This document shows, in pieces, positions 1 through 8,355 of a stretch of 64,000 nucleotides of DNA. Below the pieces are notes generated by a model, which saw only the letters and a program-made list of their open reading frames with translations, did no database searches and was not told the origin of the DNA. Origin of the DNA: Acidobacterium sp. S8 (GTDB taxonomy: Bacteria; Acidobacteriota; Terriglobia; Terriglobales; Acidobacteriaceae); assembly GCF_009765985.1 (NCBI RefSeq), contig NZ_LMUM01000037.1, positions 860,747 through 924,746 on the forward strand, in the 5' to 3' direction. Position 1 is the first letter of the stretch, and every line of letters starts with the position of its first letter. The translations under genes and the position numbers were made by a program.

Positions 1-1119
1 CCCGGCGACGCAAAGAGCGGCTTTGCCCATTTGAAGAAGCTGCGCCCCGAAGGGCCTTTCATCAACAGCGAATATTGGGACGGCTGGTTTGATCATTGGG
101 GATCGAAGCACGCCCAGACCGACGCCAAGCAGCAAGCCAACGACCTCGACTGGACACTGCGCCAGGGATATTCCATCAGCCTCTACATGTTCCACGGCGG
201 CACCAGTTTCGGCTGGATGAACGGCGCCAATTCTGACGGCAAAAATTATGAGCCGGACGTTACCAGCTATGACTACGACTCGCCGCTCGATGAAAGTGGA
301 AGGCCAACCCCGAAATACATCCTCTTTCGCGACGTCATTTCTAAAGTTACCGGCGTTACTCCGCCTCCGGTTCCACAGATAGCGCCAGCCATCACGGTGC
401 CGTCCTTCACGCTTACGCAGTCGGCCTCGCTCTGGAAGAACCTGGGAAAGTCCACGCATAGCGAACAGCCGCTTTCGATGGAAGACCTCGACCAGGCCTA
501 CGGCTACATTCTTTACCGCACCACCCTCAGCGGACCGGTCAGCGGCGACCTCGTACTCGATCAGCTGCATGACTACGCAAAAATCTACGTCGACGGCAAG
601 CTTGCTGGAACGTTCGACCGCCGCCTGAACCAGAGCACCCTGCCGCTCAACGTCACCGCATCCAAAGCGCGGCTCGACATCCTCGTAGAGAACACAGGCC
701 GAGTGAATTTCACCAAGGTTATGCGCGGCGAGCGCAAAGGCATCACCAAAGAAGTCACGCTCGCAGGCAAGCCCGTCACTGGATGGGAGATCTACCCGCT
801 GCCTATGCAGGCACCAGAAAAATACAGCTATAGCAAAGAACCGTGCTCCGGAGCCTGCTTCTACCGCGCAACCTTCAACATTGAAAAGCCGGCGGATACC
901 TTCCTCGACACCAGTGCGTACACCAAAGGCCAGGTCTGGCTCAATGGCCGCGCCCTGGGGCGAGTCTGGAACATCGGGCCGCAGAAGACCCTCTACGTGC
1001 CCGCGTCGTGGCTCAAGCAGGGCGAAAACGAGGTCGTCGTCCTCGATCTGGAAGGCGAGCCCAACCGCACGTTGCAGGGGCTCGATCATCCAGTGCTGAA
1101 CGCAGCGGTGAAGAAGTAA
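1..1119 (+). CDS. Beta-galactosidase, GH35 family (C-terminal part, cut by window start)
   Basis: The reading frame is open from the first base, so the N-terminal half of the gene lies outside the window. The remaining 372 residues belong to a glycoside hydrolase family 35 enzyme, which removes terminal beta-galactose. The motif NSEYWDGWFDHWG carries the family's catalytic nucleophile Glu (codon at 70-72), followed by the typical MFHGGTSFGWMNGAN and YDYDSPLDE segments. The C-terminal half is the beta-sandwich region with WLNGRALGRVWNIGPQ, as in GH35 jelly-roll domains. The gene ends 3 bp before murQ, so the two are probably cotranscribed. Family assignment is strong; the natural substrate cannot be read from the sequence. 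Confidence 0.9.
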   Translation, partial: PGDAKSGFAHLKKLRPEGPFINSEYWDGWFDHWGSKHAQTDAKQQANDLDWTLRQGYSISLYMFHGGTSFGWMNGANSDGKNYEPDVTSYDYDSPLDESGRPTPKYILFRDVISKVTGVTPPPVPQIAPAITVPSFTLTQSASLWKNLGKSTHSEQPLSMEDLDQAYGYILYRTTLSGPVSGDLVLDQLHDYAKIYVDGKLAGTFDRRLNQSTLPLNVTASKARLDILVENTGRVNFTKVMRGERKGITKEVTLAGKPVTGWEIYPLPMQAPEKYSYSKEPCSGACFYRATFNIEKPADTFLDTSAYTKGQVWLNGRALGRVWNIGPQKTLYVPASWLKQGENEVVVLDLEGEPNRTLQGLDHPVLNAAVKK

Positions 1120-1122
1120 TCT

Positions 1123-2019
1123 GTGACTATGGAAAAGCTCGACCAGCTTCTGACTGAAGCACGCAACCCGGCCACCGCCAATCTCGACCAGCTCTCCACG
1201 CTCGATCTGCTCCAGACGATGCACGACGCCGACCGAGATGTGCTCACGGCGGTCGAGCGCGAACTGCCGCACATCGCGCAGGCCATCGATGCCATCGTCG
1301 CTCGTCTCGACAACGGCGGTCGGCTCTTTTATGTCGGCGCAGGCACTTCAGGCCGTCTTGGCGTGCTCGACGCCTCCGAGTGCCCGCCCACTTACAACAC
1401 ACCGCCGGAACTGGTGCAGGGCCTCATCGCAGGCGGCGACGTAGCTCTTCGCCGTTCCGTAGAGCGCGCTGAGGACGATGCCTCGCAAGGCCAGCGCGAC
1501 CTCGAAGCCCACGCCTTCAGCGGAAAAGACGTGCTCGTCGGCATTGCGGCCAGTGGACGCACGCCCTACGTGCTCGGCGGCCTCGATTACGCATGCAGTC
1601 TCGGAGCCGCTACCATCGGCCTCAGCTGCGTGCCTAATTCGCAGGTGGCACAGCGGGCGGAGATCGCCATCACGCCGGCCACCGGGCCCGAAGTAGTTAC
1701 AGGATCGACACGCATGAAGGCGGGTACGGCAACCAAGCTTGTGCTCAACATGCTCTCGACGGCATCGTTGGTGCGTCTCGGCTATGTTTACGGCAACCTG
1801 ATGGTCAACGTGCAGCCCACAAACGTAAAACTGCGCGACCGTGCCGCCAGAATCATCGCCACTCTTACCGATGTGTCACACGAAAAAGCCGCGGCGCTGC
1901 TCGATGAGGCAGGCTCAGTGAAAACAGCCATCGTGATGCAGCGTCTTGGACTCTCTCGCGCAGAAGCCGAAACAAAACTGCAGGCGGCCAAAGGAAGATT
2001 ACGCATCGCTCTCGCCTGA
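1123..2019 (+). CDS. murQ: N-acetylmuramic acid 6-phosphate etherase MurQ
   Basis: MurQ cleaves the lactyl ether of N-acetylmuramic acid 6-phosphate to give GlcNAc 6-phosphate and lactate, in cytoplasmic peptidoglycan recycling. The 298-residue product has the usual family length and one SIS sugar-phosphate domain. The glycine-rich YVGAGTSGRLGVLDASECPP stretch begins near residue 70 and GSTRMKAGTATK near residue 193; both are MurQ signatures. The start is GTG, 3 bp after the beta-galactosidase stop, with an ATG two codons later as an alternative. No MurK, AnmK or NagZ gene lies next to it here; instead it is coupled to a GH35 enzyme. Confidence 0.95.
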   Translation: MTMEKLDQLLTEARNPATANLDQLSTLDLLQTMHDADRDVLTAVERELPHIAQAIDAIVARLDNGGRLFYVGAGTSGRLGVLDASECPPTYNTPPELVQGLIAGGDVALRRSVERAEDDASQGQRDLEAHAFSGKDVLVGIAASGRTPYVLGGLDYACSLGAATIGLSCVPNSQVAQRAEIAITPATGPEVVTGSTRMKAGTATKLVLNMLSTASLVRLGYVYGNLMVNVQPTNVKLRDRAARIIATLTDVSHEKAAALLDEAGSVKTAIVMQRLGLSRAEAETKLQAAKGRLRIALA

Positions 2020-2070
2020 CCCTCTGCTAGACTTGCCGCACATCTCACGCAGAACTCAGGGACGATCAGC

Positions 2071-3390
2071 ATGTTTAAGACCGCCTGCCGCCGCAGCTTT
2101 ATTTTGTCACTGTTACTGTTACTCATGCAGTCGCTGTCTCTTGCCGCCCAGCAGGCGACGGCGCCAACGCGCACTCTCATCCGCGCCGGTCACATCATCG
2201 ACGTGCACACCGGCAATGAAGCTGCCGATCAGACCATCATCGTTACCGGCGACAGCATCTCCGCGATCGCGCCTACTGCATCCACGCTAAAGCAGTCGGG
2301 CGATGCGGAGATCGATATGCGCAATATGACCGTCCTCCCCGGTCTCATCGACGTGCACACGCACCTCACCATGGACACGAACTTCGATCCTTATCATGAG
2401 CTTTCGACCAGTGTCGCCAAGAGCGCTCTTATCGGAGCGCGCAACGCGAAGGTCACGCTCGAAGCGGGATTCACCACCGTCCGCAACGTGGGCGCCGACG
2501 GATATGCAGACGTAGACCTCCGCGACGCCATCAACGAGGGCCTGATCGAAGGTCCACACATGCAGGTCAGCGGCCCGGCGCTTGGCATTACTGGCGGCCA
2601 CTGCGACGATAATCTGCTGCCCTTCGAGTTTCACCAGACATCCGATGGAGTAGCCGACGGCGTCGAGGCGGTGCAGCATAAGGTCCGTGAGAATATCAAA
2701 TACGGAGCCGACGTCATCAAGGTCTGCGCTACCGGTGGCGTCCTCTCCAAGGGCGACGATCCGCAGGCATCGCAGTACACGCTCGAAGAGCTAAAGGCTA
2801 TCGTTGCCGACGCCCATCGACTTGGCCGCAAAGTGGCCGCGCACGCACACGGCGCGCAAGGAATCTTATGGGCTACGGAAGCGGGCATTGACTCCATCGA
2901 GCACGGCTCCTACATGAACGACGAAGATATCGCCGCCATGAAGCAGCATGGAAATTATTTTGTGCCCACGGCCTATCTCATCGACTGGATGCAGCAGTAT
3001 GGCAACCTGCCGCCGTTCTATAAACAGAAAATGAAAGACGTAAGCGCCGTTGAAAAGGCTAACGCGAAGAAGGCTATCGCGGCAGGCGTGAAGGTTGCTC
3101 TCGGCACAGATGCCGCTGTCTACCCGCACGGCCTCAACGCGCACGAACTCGACGTTTACGTAAATCAGTTCGGAATGACGCCGCTTGCCGCGCTGCAGAC
3201 GGCGACACTGAACGCCGCAGACCTCATGAGCTGGACGAATCATGTCGGCTCTATTGAAGCCGGCAAGTGGGCAGACGTCATCGCCGTCAATGGCGACCCG
3301 CTCAAAGATATCCGCATTCTCGAACATGTTCAGTTCGTCATGAAGTCCGGCATCGTCTACAAGAATGAGAGCGGAGCACTCGCGAAATGA
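2071..3390 (+). CDS. Secreted metal-dependent amidohydrolase (imidazolonepropionase/prolidase-like)
   Basis: The 439-residue protein starts with a signal peptide (hydrophobic SFILSLLLLLMQSLSLAAQQ), so it should act in the periplasm. The amidohydrolase superfamily metal ligands are in place: DVHTHLT near residues 94-100, a Lys in ADVIKVCATGG, then His in KVAAHAHGAQG, SIEHGS, and Asp in LGTDAAVYPHG. This pattern fits the group annotated as imidazolonepropionase-like or Xaa-Pro dipeptidase-like amidohydrolases. The substrate is unknown; dipeptides are a common activity in the family. The stop overlaps the next start by ATGA, so translation of the following methyltransferase-like gene is probably coupled. 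Confidence 0.85.
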   Translation: MFKTACRRSFILSLLLLLMQSLSLAAQQATAPTRTLIRAGHIIDVHTGNEAADQTIIVTGDSISAIAPTASTLKQSGDAEIDMRNMTVLPGLIDVHTHLTMDTNFDPYHELSTSVAKSALIGARNAKVTLEAGFTTVRNVGADGYADVDLRDAINEGLIEGPHMQVSGPALGITGGHCDDNLLPFEFHQTSDGVADGVEAVQHKVRENIKYGADVIKVCATGGVLSKGDDPQASQYTLEELKAIVADAHRLGRKVAAHAHGAQGILWATEAGIDSIEHGSYMNDEDIAAMKQHGNYFVPTAYLIDWMQQYGNLPPFYKQKMKDVSAVEKANAKKAIAAGVKVALGTDAAVYPHGLNAHELDVYVNQFGMTPLAALQTATLNAADLMSWTNHVGSIEAGKWADVIAVNGDPLKDIRILEHVQFVMKSGIVYKNESGALAK

Positions 3391-4121
3391 AGGCAACGGC
3401 ATTTGAATTCCGCTTTCGCGTGGTCATCATCTTCGTCATCTACTGCCTTGGCTTCTGGGCTCCGTGGGCGCGCTACATTGGCTCCAGCAGCGTCAGCACC
3501 GTGTGGCTTGAACTCTCAGGCGCGCTCGCCAGTGCTCACTGGCTCTCGCTCAGCGCCGCTACTATTCTGATTACCGTTGTTGCCATCGTCTTATTGCTCA
3601 AGGGAACCATCTTCCGCATATGGGGAACGGCCTATCTGGGTGCACCGGTTATGCAAGGCAGATCCATGCAGGGCGCGGCAATTGTCGCAGGGGGACCGTA
3701 TCGCTACGTGCGCAATCCGCTTTACGTTGGTTCATTTCTTTCGGCAGTCGCAATTTCCATACTCATGCCACCTTCGGGAGCCATCTTCTTCCTCCTCGCT
3801 CAGGCTATCTTCTTCTTCCGGCTCATTCTCGGCGAAGAGGCGTATCTGACAGGGCAACAGGGCGAGACATATCTGGTGTACAAACAGAAAGTACCGCGCT
3901 TATTGCGCAGCCTGCGGGCCCGTGTACCTGCCTCGCCTGCGCGGCCGCAATGGCTCGCCAGTGTGCTTGCGGAGAGCTACTACATCGGGATCACTGCCTG
4001 TTTCGCCGTCCTCGCATGGCGCTACAATGCCTATCTGCTCACGCGCTGCGTCATCATCTGTTTCGGAGCTTCCCTGGTGCTGCGTGCGTTTGTGCCGCGA
4101 GAAATAACCGAGAGGTCCTGA
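3387..4121 (+). CDS. Membrane methyltransferase of the isoprenylcysteine carboxyl methyltransferase (ICMT/PEMT-like) family
   Basis: This is a 244-residue multi-pass membrane protein. The motif GGPYRYVRNPLYVGSF at about residues 103-118 is the hallmark of the ICMT/phospholipid-methyltransferase-like family, and the later EEAYLTGQQGETYLVYKQKVPRL-type segment (given here only in part) supports it. Members transfer methyl groups from S-adenosylmethionine to lipid-like or prenylated acceptors, but bacterial members rarely have a known substrate. It starts inside the stop codon of the amidohydrolase (ATGA overlap) and ends 2 bp before the MarC gene, so the three form one tight transcription unit. 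A C-terminal extension with two more hydrophobic segments follows the catalytic part. Confidence 0.75.
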   Translation: MKATAFEFRFRVVIIFVIYCLGFWAPWARYIGSSSVSTVWLELSGALASAHWLSLSAATILITVVAIVLLLKGTIFRIWGTAYLGAPVMQGRSMQGAAIVAGGPYRYVRNPLYVGSFLSAVAISILMPPSGAIFFLLAQAIFFFRLILGEEAYLTGQQGETYLVYKQKVPRLLRSLRARVPASPARPQWLASVLAESYYIGITACFAVLAWRYNAYLLTRCVIICFGASLVLRAFVPREITERS

Positions 4122-4123
4122 CC

Positions 4124-4804
4124 GTGATCGATCTAGCCCGCGATGTATCCACTGTGATTGAGGCCACAGTTCTGGTTGTCGGTGCACTCTTTCCCATCGT
4201 CAATCCGCTGGGCAGCGCCGCCATCTTCATCAACATGATCGGCAGCGTCGAGCCGAAAGTGCATCGCGCCCTCACGCAGAAGATCGCTATCTACAGCTTT
4301 TTTCTGCTTATCTGCTCGCTCTTGTGGGGTGTCAAGATTCTGACTTTCTTTGGAATCTCCATCTACGCCGTGCAGATAGGCGGAGGCCTGCTCGTCGCTG
4401 CTACCGGATGGTCGCTACTCTCGCAAGGCGCCAGCGGTGTTGGTTCCAAGTCACTGCAGGATGACAACATTCTCGACCACGCCTTTTATCCCTACACGCT
4501 GCCTATAACCATCGGTCCGGGCTCCATTTCCGTTGCCGTCGCCGTGGGCGCGCATCTGCCTGCCGAGGTGCATGCCCGTTCGTTTCTTTCGCCCGAAGTT
4601 TTGATCGCTGCCATTGCAGGCTCTGTCATCATCTGCCTGATCATCTATATCTGCTATCGCTACGCGAACGCAGCGGAGCGGCTGCTGGGCTCTACCGGGA
4701 CGGCGGTTGTCATGCGCCTGTGTTCCTTCATCCTTATGTGCATCGGCGTGCAGATTCTCTGCACCGGAGTAAAAGATTACCTGGCGACGATCCACTTTTC
4801 CTGA
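4124..4804 (+). CDS. MarC family integral membrane protein
   Basis: The 226-residue protein has about six hydrophobic segments and the MarC-type N-terminal motif FPIVNPLGSAAIFINMIG, plus PITIGPGSISVAVAVGAH in the middle. MarC proteins were named after the E. coli multiple-antibiotic-resistance locus, but that role was not confirmed and their function remains unclear; some relatives are called NAAT neutral amino acid transporters. I chose the GTG at 4124, 2 bp after the preceding stop. A longer in-frame reading upstream would overlap the methyltransferase gene throughout and lacks family similarity. The 3' end overlaps the convergent methyltransferase by 71 bp. Confidence 0.85.
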   Translation: MIDLARDVSTVIEATVLVVGALFPIVNPLGSAAIFINMIGSVEPKVHRALTQKIAIYSFFLLICSLLWGVKILTFFGISIYAVQIGGGLLVAATGWSLLSQGASGVGSKSLQDDNILDHAFYPYTLPITIGPGSISVAVAVGAHLPAEVHARSFLSPEVLIAAIAGSVIICLIIYICYRYANAAERLLGSTGTAVVMRLCSFILMCIGVQILCTGVKDYLATIHFS

Positions 4805-5519
4805 CCATCAAATCGGCTTTTTCCGCAAACACTATGCTGACCGGGAAGAACGTGTCGAGGATGTAAAACTTTCTGCTCACGACCATGCCCGCCTGCCTGA
4901 AGACGCGCGCATAGTTTCCCGTGTTCTTGTAATCGGAAATCACCGCAACACCGCCCGGCTTCAACACGCGGACAATCTCAAGACATGCGCGGTCACGCCC
5001 CTCTTTTTTCGGGATGTTATGCAGACACATATTCGATACGACGACGTCGAAGCGGTCGTCGAGGAATGTCATCTTCTCCGCGGGCGCATCGATCAACTCG
5101 CACCGATCCACCACGCCTTCTGCCGCAAGATTCTGCTCTGTGCGCTCGCGTTTGTTTTCGCTCAGGTCCTCCGCCTTCCAAATGTCGATGCCGACCGCAT
5201 GACCTGTCGTCAGCTCCTTCGCGGCCGCAACCAGCAGCAGGCCGCGTCCTGTCCCGACGTCCAACACTTCTTCATTTCCCTTGAGCGTCGCCATGCGAAT
5301 CATGCGATCGCGATGCCGCATCTTGCCGAACTTTGAATACAGCAGCATCAGAGCTGCCGTAGCCAGCAGCCAGAAGGCCGTCCATTCGAAGTGAATAATC
5401 TTCACCGGACCAATGGGAATAACCGGTGTAAATGCGCGAACGATCAGGAGCGCAGTGCCGCAGAGTGCGAGGTTGCGAATCACTCCGGGGGCGTCAATGC
5501 CATAGTCAACCTTTGCCAC
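4734..5519 (-). CDS. Membrane-anchored class I SAM-dependent methyltransferase
   Basis: The 261-residue protein begins with two hydrophobic segments (about residues 12-60), then a Rossmann methyltransferase domain. Motif I is VLDVGTGRGLLLVAAAKEL, motif II contains the acidic GIDIW, and FDVVVSNMCLHNI and VLKPGGVAVISDY are the usual motifs IV and post-IV. The start is GTG with AAGG a few bases upstream. The acceptor substrate is unknown; the membrane anchor suggests a lipid, quinone or membrane-associated target, which is inference. The last 24 codons run into the 3' end of the convergent MarC gene, and this tail looks unconserved. Confidence 0.8.
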   Translation of the reverse strand: MAKVDYGIDAPGVIRNLALCGTALLIVRAFTPVIPIGPVKIIHFEWTAFWLLATAALMLLYSKFGKMRHRDRMIRMATLKGNEEVLDVGTGRGLLLVAAAKELTTGHAVGIDIWKAEDLSENKRERTEQNLAAEGVVDRCELIDAPAEKMTFLDDRFDVVVSNMCLHNIPKKEGRDRACLEIVRVLKPGGVAVISDYKNTGNYARVFRQAGMVVSRKFYILDTFFPVSIVFAEKADLMVRKSGSSPGNLLLRCRESARRCT

Positions 5520-5618
5520 GATAGCCTTTCCTTACTACACGACTGTAAGCCCGCGGCGCAGGTTCGGGCAGTCGATTCCGTCACCAAAAGAGAATGACAA
5601 ACGTCATGCGCGCAAAAC

Positions 5619-5650
5619 AAAAAGGAAACGGAGTGACCCGTTTCCTTTTT
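5619..5650 (-). terminator. Intrinsic terminator of the HU gene
   Basis: A perfect inverted repeat AAAAAGGAAACGG / CCGTTTCCTTTTT with a 6-nt loop starts 24 bp past the HU stop codon. Read on the minus strand the GC-containing stem is followed by a U run. It also reads symmetrically on the plus strand. Confidence 0.9.
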
Positions 5651-5673
5651 GTATGGTGCCCAGCGCAGTAGAA

Positions 5674-5970
5674 CTACTTCTTCGGCGGAGCGATCGTGTC
5701 CTTCGCAGCCTTGGCTACGCGGAACTTCACGACGGTCTTTGCCTTGATCTTGATCTGCTCACCGGTCTGCGGGTTGCGGCCGATGCGGGCCTTGCGCTCT
5801 GCCTTTACCAGGCGTCCGAGTCCGGGAATTACGAAGACGCCGTTCTTCTTCGTTTCCTTGATCGCTGTTTCGGCAAGCAGGTCGAGGAACGCCGCCGACT
5901 GCTTGTTGGTGAGTTCGAGCTTTTCCGCCAGCTGGCGAACGAGAGCTGTCTTCGTCATAGTTGTTGCCAT
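5674..5970 (-). CDS. HU-family histone-like DNA-binding protein
   Basis: This 98-residue protein is a nucleoid-associated HU/IHF-type protein that binds and bends DNA as a dimer. The N-terminal helical part (KTALVRQLAEKLELTNKQSA) and the arm region with GRNPQTGEQI are diagnostic, and a short basic tail AAKDTIAPPKK follows. I place the start at the ATG at 5970 because AGGAGG lies about 10 bases upstream; a TTG at 5979 in the same frame is too close to that site. The gene stands alone, with a terminator downstream and an A-tract-rich region upstream that suggests a curved, strong promoter. Confidence 0.95.
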   Translation of the reverse strand: MATTMTKTALVRQLAEKLELTNKQSAAFLDLLAETAIKETKKNGVFVIPGLGRLVKAERKARIGRNPQTGEQIKIKAKTVVKFRVAKAAKDTIAPPKK

Positions 5971-6116
5971 TTTTTTCAATCCTCCTGGTTCTTTTTCCGC
6001 TGTCCCAGAACCTTTGCTGGTATCGCGTTTGCTTCAGATTTCTTTAGTTCCGTGGTCGCAGGATTCGCTTGAAACCCCTGTATCCATGCGGCTCCCAAAA
6101 AAACCTACCGCCGTTT

Positions 6117-6204
6117 ACCTTGCGTCTTTTTGAAGCCATTGTCAACGGCAAAAGCCCTGTTTCCACAGGTTTTTTACGGTTTTTATTGGTTTTTTCCGGT
6201 TTTT
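6117..6204 (-). promoter_or_regulatory. Putative HU promoter with phased A-tracts upstream
   Basis: On the minus strand TTGACA (6145-6140) is a perfect -35 hexamer. The -10 is weak (CAAGGT at 17 bp or AAGGTA at 18 bp). Farther upstream four A-tracts of 5-6 bases begin at exactly 10-bp steps (plus-strand T-runs at 6170, 6180, 6190 and 6200), the pattern of intrinsically bent DNA. The remaining intergenic DNA to 6327 holds no gene that I can support. Confidence 0.5.
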
Positions 6205-6327
6205 CTGGATTTCGGACAATTTATTCGCCCAAAAAGGAATTGCGGAAGCCCTTGTACGGCGCGGCTTTCGCGTGCATTGGCCTTTTGCAGAGATGATGGC
6301 TAGTCTAGCCCTTTGCGCAGGGAGCGT

Positions 6328-7080
6328 CTACATCAGTTTGAAGATGTATTGCTTCTTTTTTTCCACATCCCGCGCAAATGGGCGATTTAGAAAATCGACA
6401 ATTGGAGCCGCCAGCCGGAAGCGTTTCACCACCTCACCCGCGAACCCAGCGTCGAGCGCCGCCTGCGCCGGAAGTCGCGCCACGACTCCCCACTGCTGCT
6501 GCCGGATCAGGTCGAGACCCGGGTGTTCCTTGGGAAATCCCTTTGGCGGACGCGAAAGTGCCTGCGTATCGAGATCAAGATCCATCACTTTACGGAGCTT
6601 TTTGTCGTTCAGCATCCGTCGCAGCTCTTCATGCTGCTGCAGCAATTGCATGCGGATCGCCATCAGCTGTTCCTTTTGCGGCATATAAATGCCGGCTGCG
6701 ATCACCACCTCGCTCGCCGAAAAATGAAAGTAATATCCGCCGCCGGAGGTCTTTTCAAGACCGTTGCGTGTCCACCACGCCGCCACATGTGTCTTGTAAG
6801 GAGACTTATCCGCCGAGAAGCGGATGTCCCGGTAAATGCGCATGATGCTCTTCTCCGCCGGTCGAACATGCGCCGGCGCAAACTCCGTCATCGCATCCGT
6901 TACACGTTCGACCAGGGCCAGCAGAGGCGGCTTTAACTCACGTTCGTATACATCCCGCCGCGCCTCAAACCATGCGCGGTCGTTATTTCGCTTCAATCCG
7001 CGCAGGAATTTCAGCGCCTCCGTGTTGAAATAAGGCTGAATCTCTTCCGTTTTTATCGTTTTTGAGCTGACCTTCGGCAT
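6328..7080 (-). CDS. DUF2461 / TIGR02453 family protein
   Basis: The 250-residue protein matches the conserved family of unknown function DUF2461. Visible family features are the N-terminal LKFLRGLKRNNDRAWFEARR segment, MRIYRDIRFSADKSPYKTH in the middle, GGGYYFHFSASEVVIAAGIY, and the C-terminal motif with RPFARDVEKKK. These proteins are soluble and presumed cytoplasmic, and their biochemical role is not established. The ATG start has no clear ribosome binding site. It is divergent from msrA with about 86 bp between the start codons. Confidence 0.85.
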   Translation of the reverse strand: MPKVSSKTIKTEEIQPYFNTEALKFLRGLKRNNDRAWFEARRDVYERELKPPLLALVERVTDAMTEFAPAHVRPAEKSIMRIYRDIRFSADKSPYKTHVAAWWTRNGLEKTSGGGYYFHFSASEVVIAAGIYMPQKEQLMAIRMQLLQQHEELRRMLNDKKLRKVMDLDLDTQALSRPPKGFPKEHPGLDLIRQQQWGVVARLPAQAALDAGFAGEVVKRFRLAAPIVDFLNRPFARDVEKKKQYIFKLM

Positions 7081-7166
7081 AAACGCATTGTAAAGTTTGC
7101 AGAAGCGACGGATGTCTCGATTCCGTCAAAACGCAATCTGTAACTTTTTACCCCGCCCTCGCTCTA

Positions 7167-7844
7167 ATGAGTATGAAACGCATTCTCTTGTGGGCGCTTG
7201 TCCTCGCTGCCGGTATCGCCATTGCCTATACCCAGACGGAAACCCGCAAAACGCCGATTCCCGCTGCACAGACGGATACAACCGCAGCAAAAAGCGGTAA
7301 AGCCACAGCCGTCTTTGCGGGCGGATGCTTCTGGGGTACGCAGGCTGTCTTCGAGCGCGTCAAGGGAGTTATCAACACCACCGCAGGCTACTCTGGCGGC
7401 TCCGCAGCCACTGCCCACTATGACGATGTGACCACCGAAACCACCGGCCACGCCGAGAGCGTCCGCGTCGTTTATGACCCGGCAAAGATTACGTACGGAC
7501 AGCTGCTGCGCATCTTTTTCTCCGTCGCGCACGATCCCACACAGCTCAATCGCCAGGGCAATGATGTTGGAACATCGTATCGCTCGGTTATCTTTTACTC
7601 GGATGAAGAACAGCACCGCGTCGCCGACGCCTACATCAAGCAGCTGGATGCTGCGCATGTCTTTTCGGGCCTTATCGTGACGCAGGTCGTGCCGTTGAAA
7701 GCCTTCTATCCGGCTGAGTCCTACCACCAGGATTACGCGCTTCATAATCCTGGCAACCCGTACATTGAAGTCTGCGACCGCCCTAAAATCTCTGCTCTAA
7801 AAGAGCAATTCCCGGAGCTTTTCCAGCGTTACGAAGGCAAATAA
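7167..7844 (+). CDS. msrA: Peptide methionine-S-oxide reductase MsrA, exported form
   Basis: MsrA reduces the S-epimer of methionine sulfoxide in oxidised proteins. The catalytic motif GGCFWGTQAVFERVKGV carries the nucleophilic Cys, and the family segments AGYSGG, YRSVIFY and YHQDYALHNPGNPY follow; a further Cys (EVCDRPK) near the C-terminus is a candidate resolving residue. The first ~25 residues (RILLWALVLAAGIAIAYTQ) form a signal peptide or anchor, so this copy probably repairs periplasmic proteins. It has 225 residues. Two in-frame ATGs (7167 and 7173) are possible starts. It is followed by a DUF3455 gene 35 bp downstream. Confidence 0.93.
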   Translation: MSMKRILLWALVLAAGIAIAYTQTETRKTPIPAAQTDTTAAKSGKATAVFAGGCFWGTQAVFERVKGVINTTAGYSGGSAATAHYDDVTTETTGHAESVRVVYDPAKITYGQLLRIFFSVAHDPTQLNRQGNDVGTSYRSVIFYSDEEQHRVADAYIKQLDAAHVFSGLIVTQVVPLKAFYPAESYHQDYALHNPGNPYIEVCDRPKISALKEQFPELFQRYEGK

Positions 7845-7879
7845 ACGCAGAATTCACGTTGCCCTGTTACTTTCGTCCG

Positions 7880-8353
7880 ATGATGCGAAGCCTTCTCCTC
7901 GTCGCCGCGCTCATCACGTCAGCCGCAGCGCCTGCGCAACAAGCTCCCTCCATTGATGTACCTGCTGGCATGCACCCGCTTCTCGAAGCGAAAGGCGAAG
8001 GAGCGCAAATCTATACCTGCGCTGCCGGAAAGTGGATACTCAAAGCGCCTGACGCGAAGCTTCTTGACGCAAAAGGAACCGTCATCGGCGCGCACTTTGC
8101 CGGACCCACATGGAAACTGAGCGACGGCAGCGAAGTCAAAGGTAAAGCCATCGCCACGCAGTCTTCACCGGAAGCTGGCTCTGTGCCGTGGCTGCTGCTC
8201 CAAGCCGTCCCCGGCAGCGGATCAGGAAAATTCGCTGCCGTCACGTACATCCGCCGCACCGAAACCCACGGCGGTGCGGCTCCGAAAGAAGCCTGCACCA
8301 GTGGGGACTCTAGCCAGCCCTACACGGCAATTTATAGTTTTTACGCTAAGTAA
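7880..8353 (+). CDS. Secreted DUF3455 domain protein
   Basis: The 157-residue product has a signal peptide (MRSLLLVAALITSAAAPAQQ) and then the conserved pattern of DUF3455: DVPAGMHPLLEAKGEGAQIY followed by a repeated GPTWKLSDGS block and a late aromatic VTYIRRTETHGG. DUF3455 proteins are secreted, occur in bacteria and fungi, and have no known function. The frame opens earlier with a TTG, but the ATG pair at 7880/7883 directly precedes the signal peptide. No strong ribosome binding site is visible. It may be cotranscribed with msrA. Confidence 0.75.
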   Translation: MMRSLLLVAALITSAAAPAQQAPSIDVPAGMHPLLEAKGEGAQIYTCAAGKWILKAPDAKLLDAKGTVIGAHFAGPTWKLSDGSEVKGKAIATQSSPEAGSVPWLLLQAVPGSGSGKFAAVTYIRRTETHGGAAPKEACTSGDSSQPYTAIYSFYAK

Positions 8354-8355
8354 GA

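Noticed and set aside
6069-6296. A 75-codon open frame upstream of HU
   Set aside because: It covers the phased T-tracts and the -35 box; the Phe-rich peptide comes from the T-runs and has no ribosome binding site.
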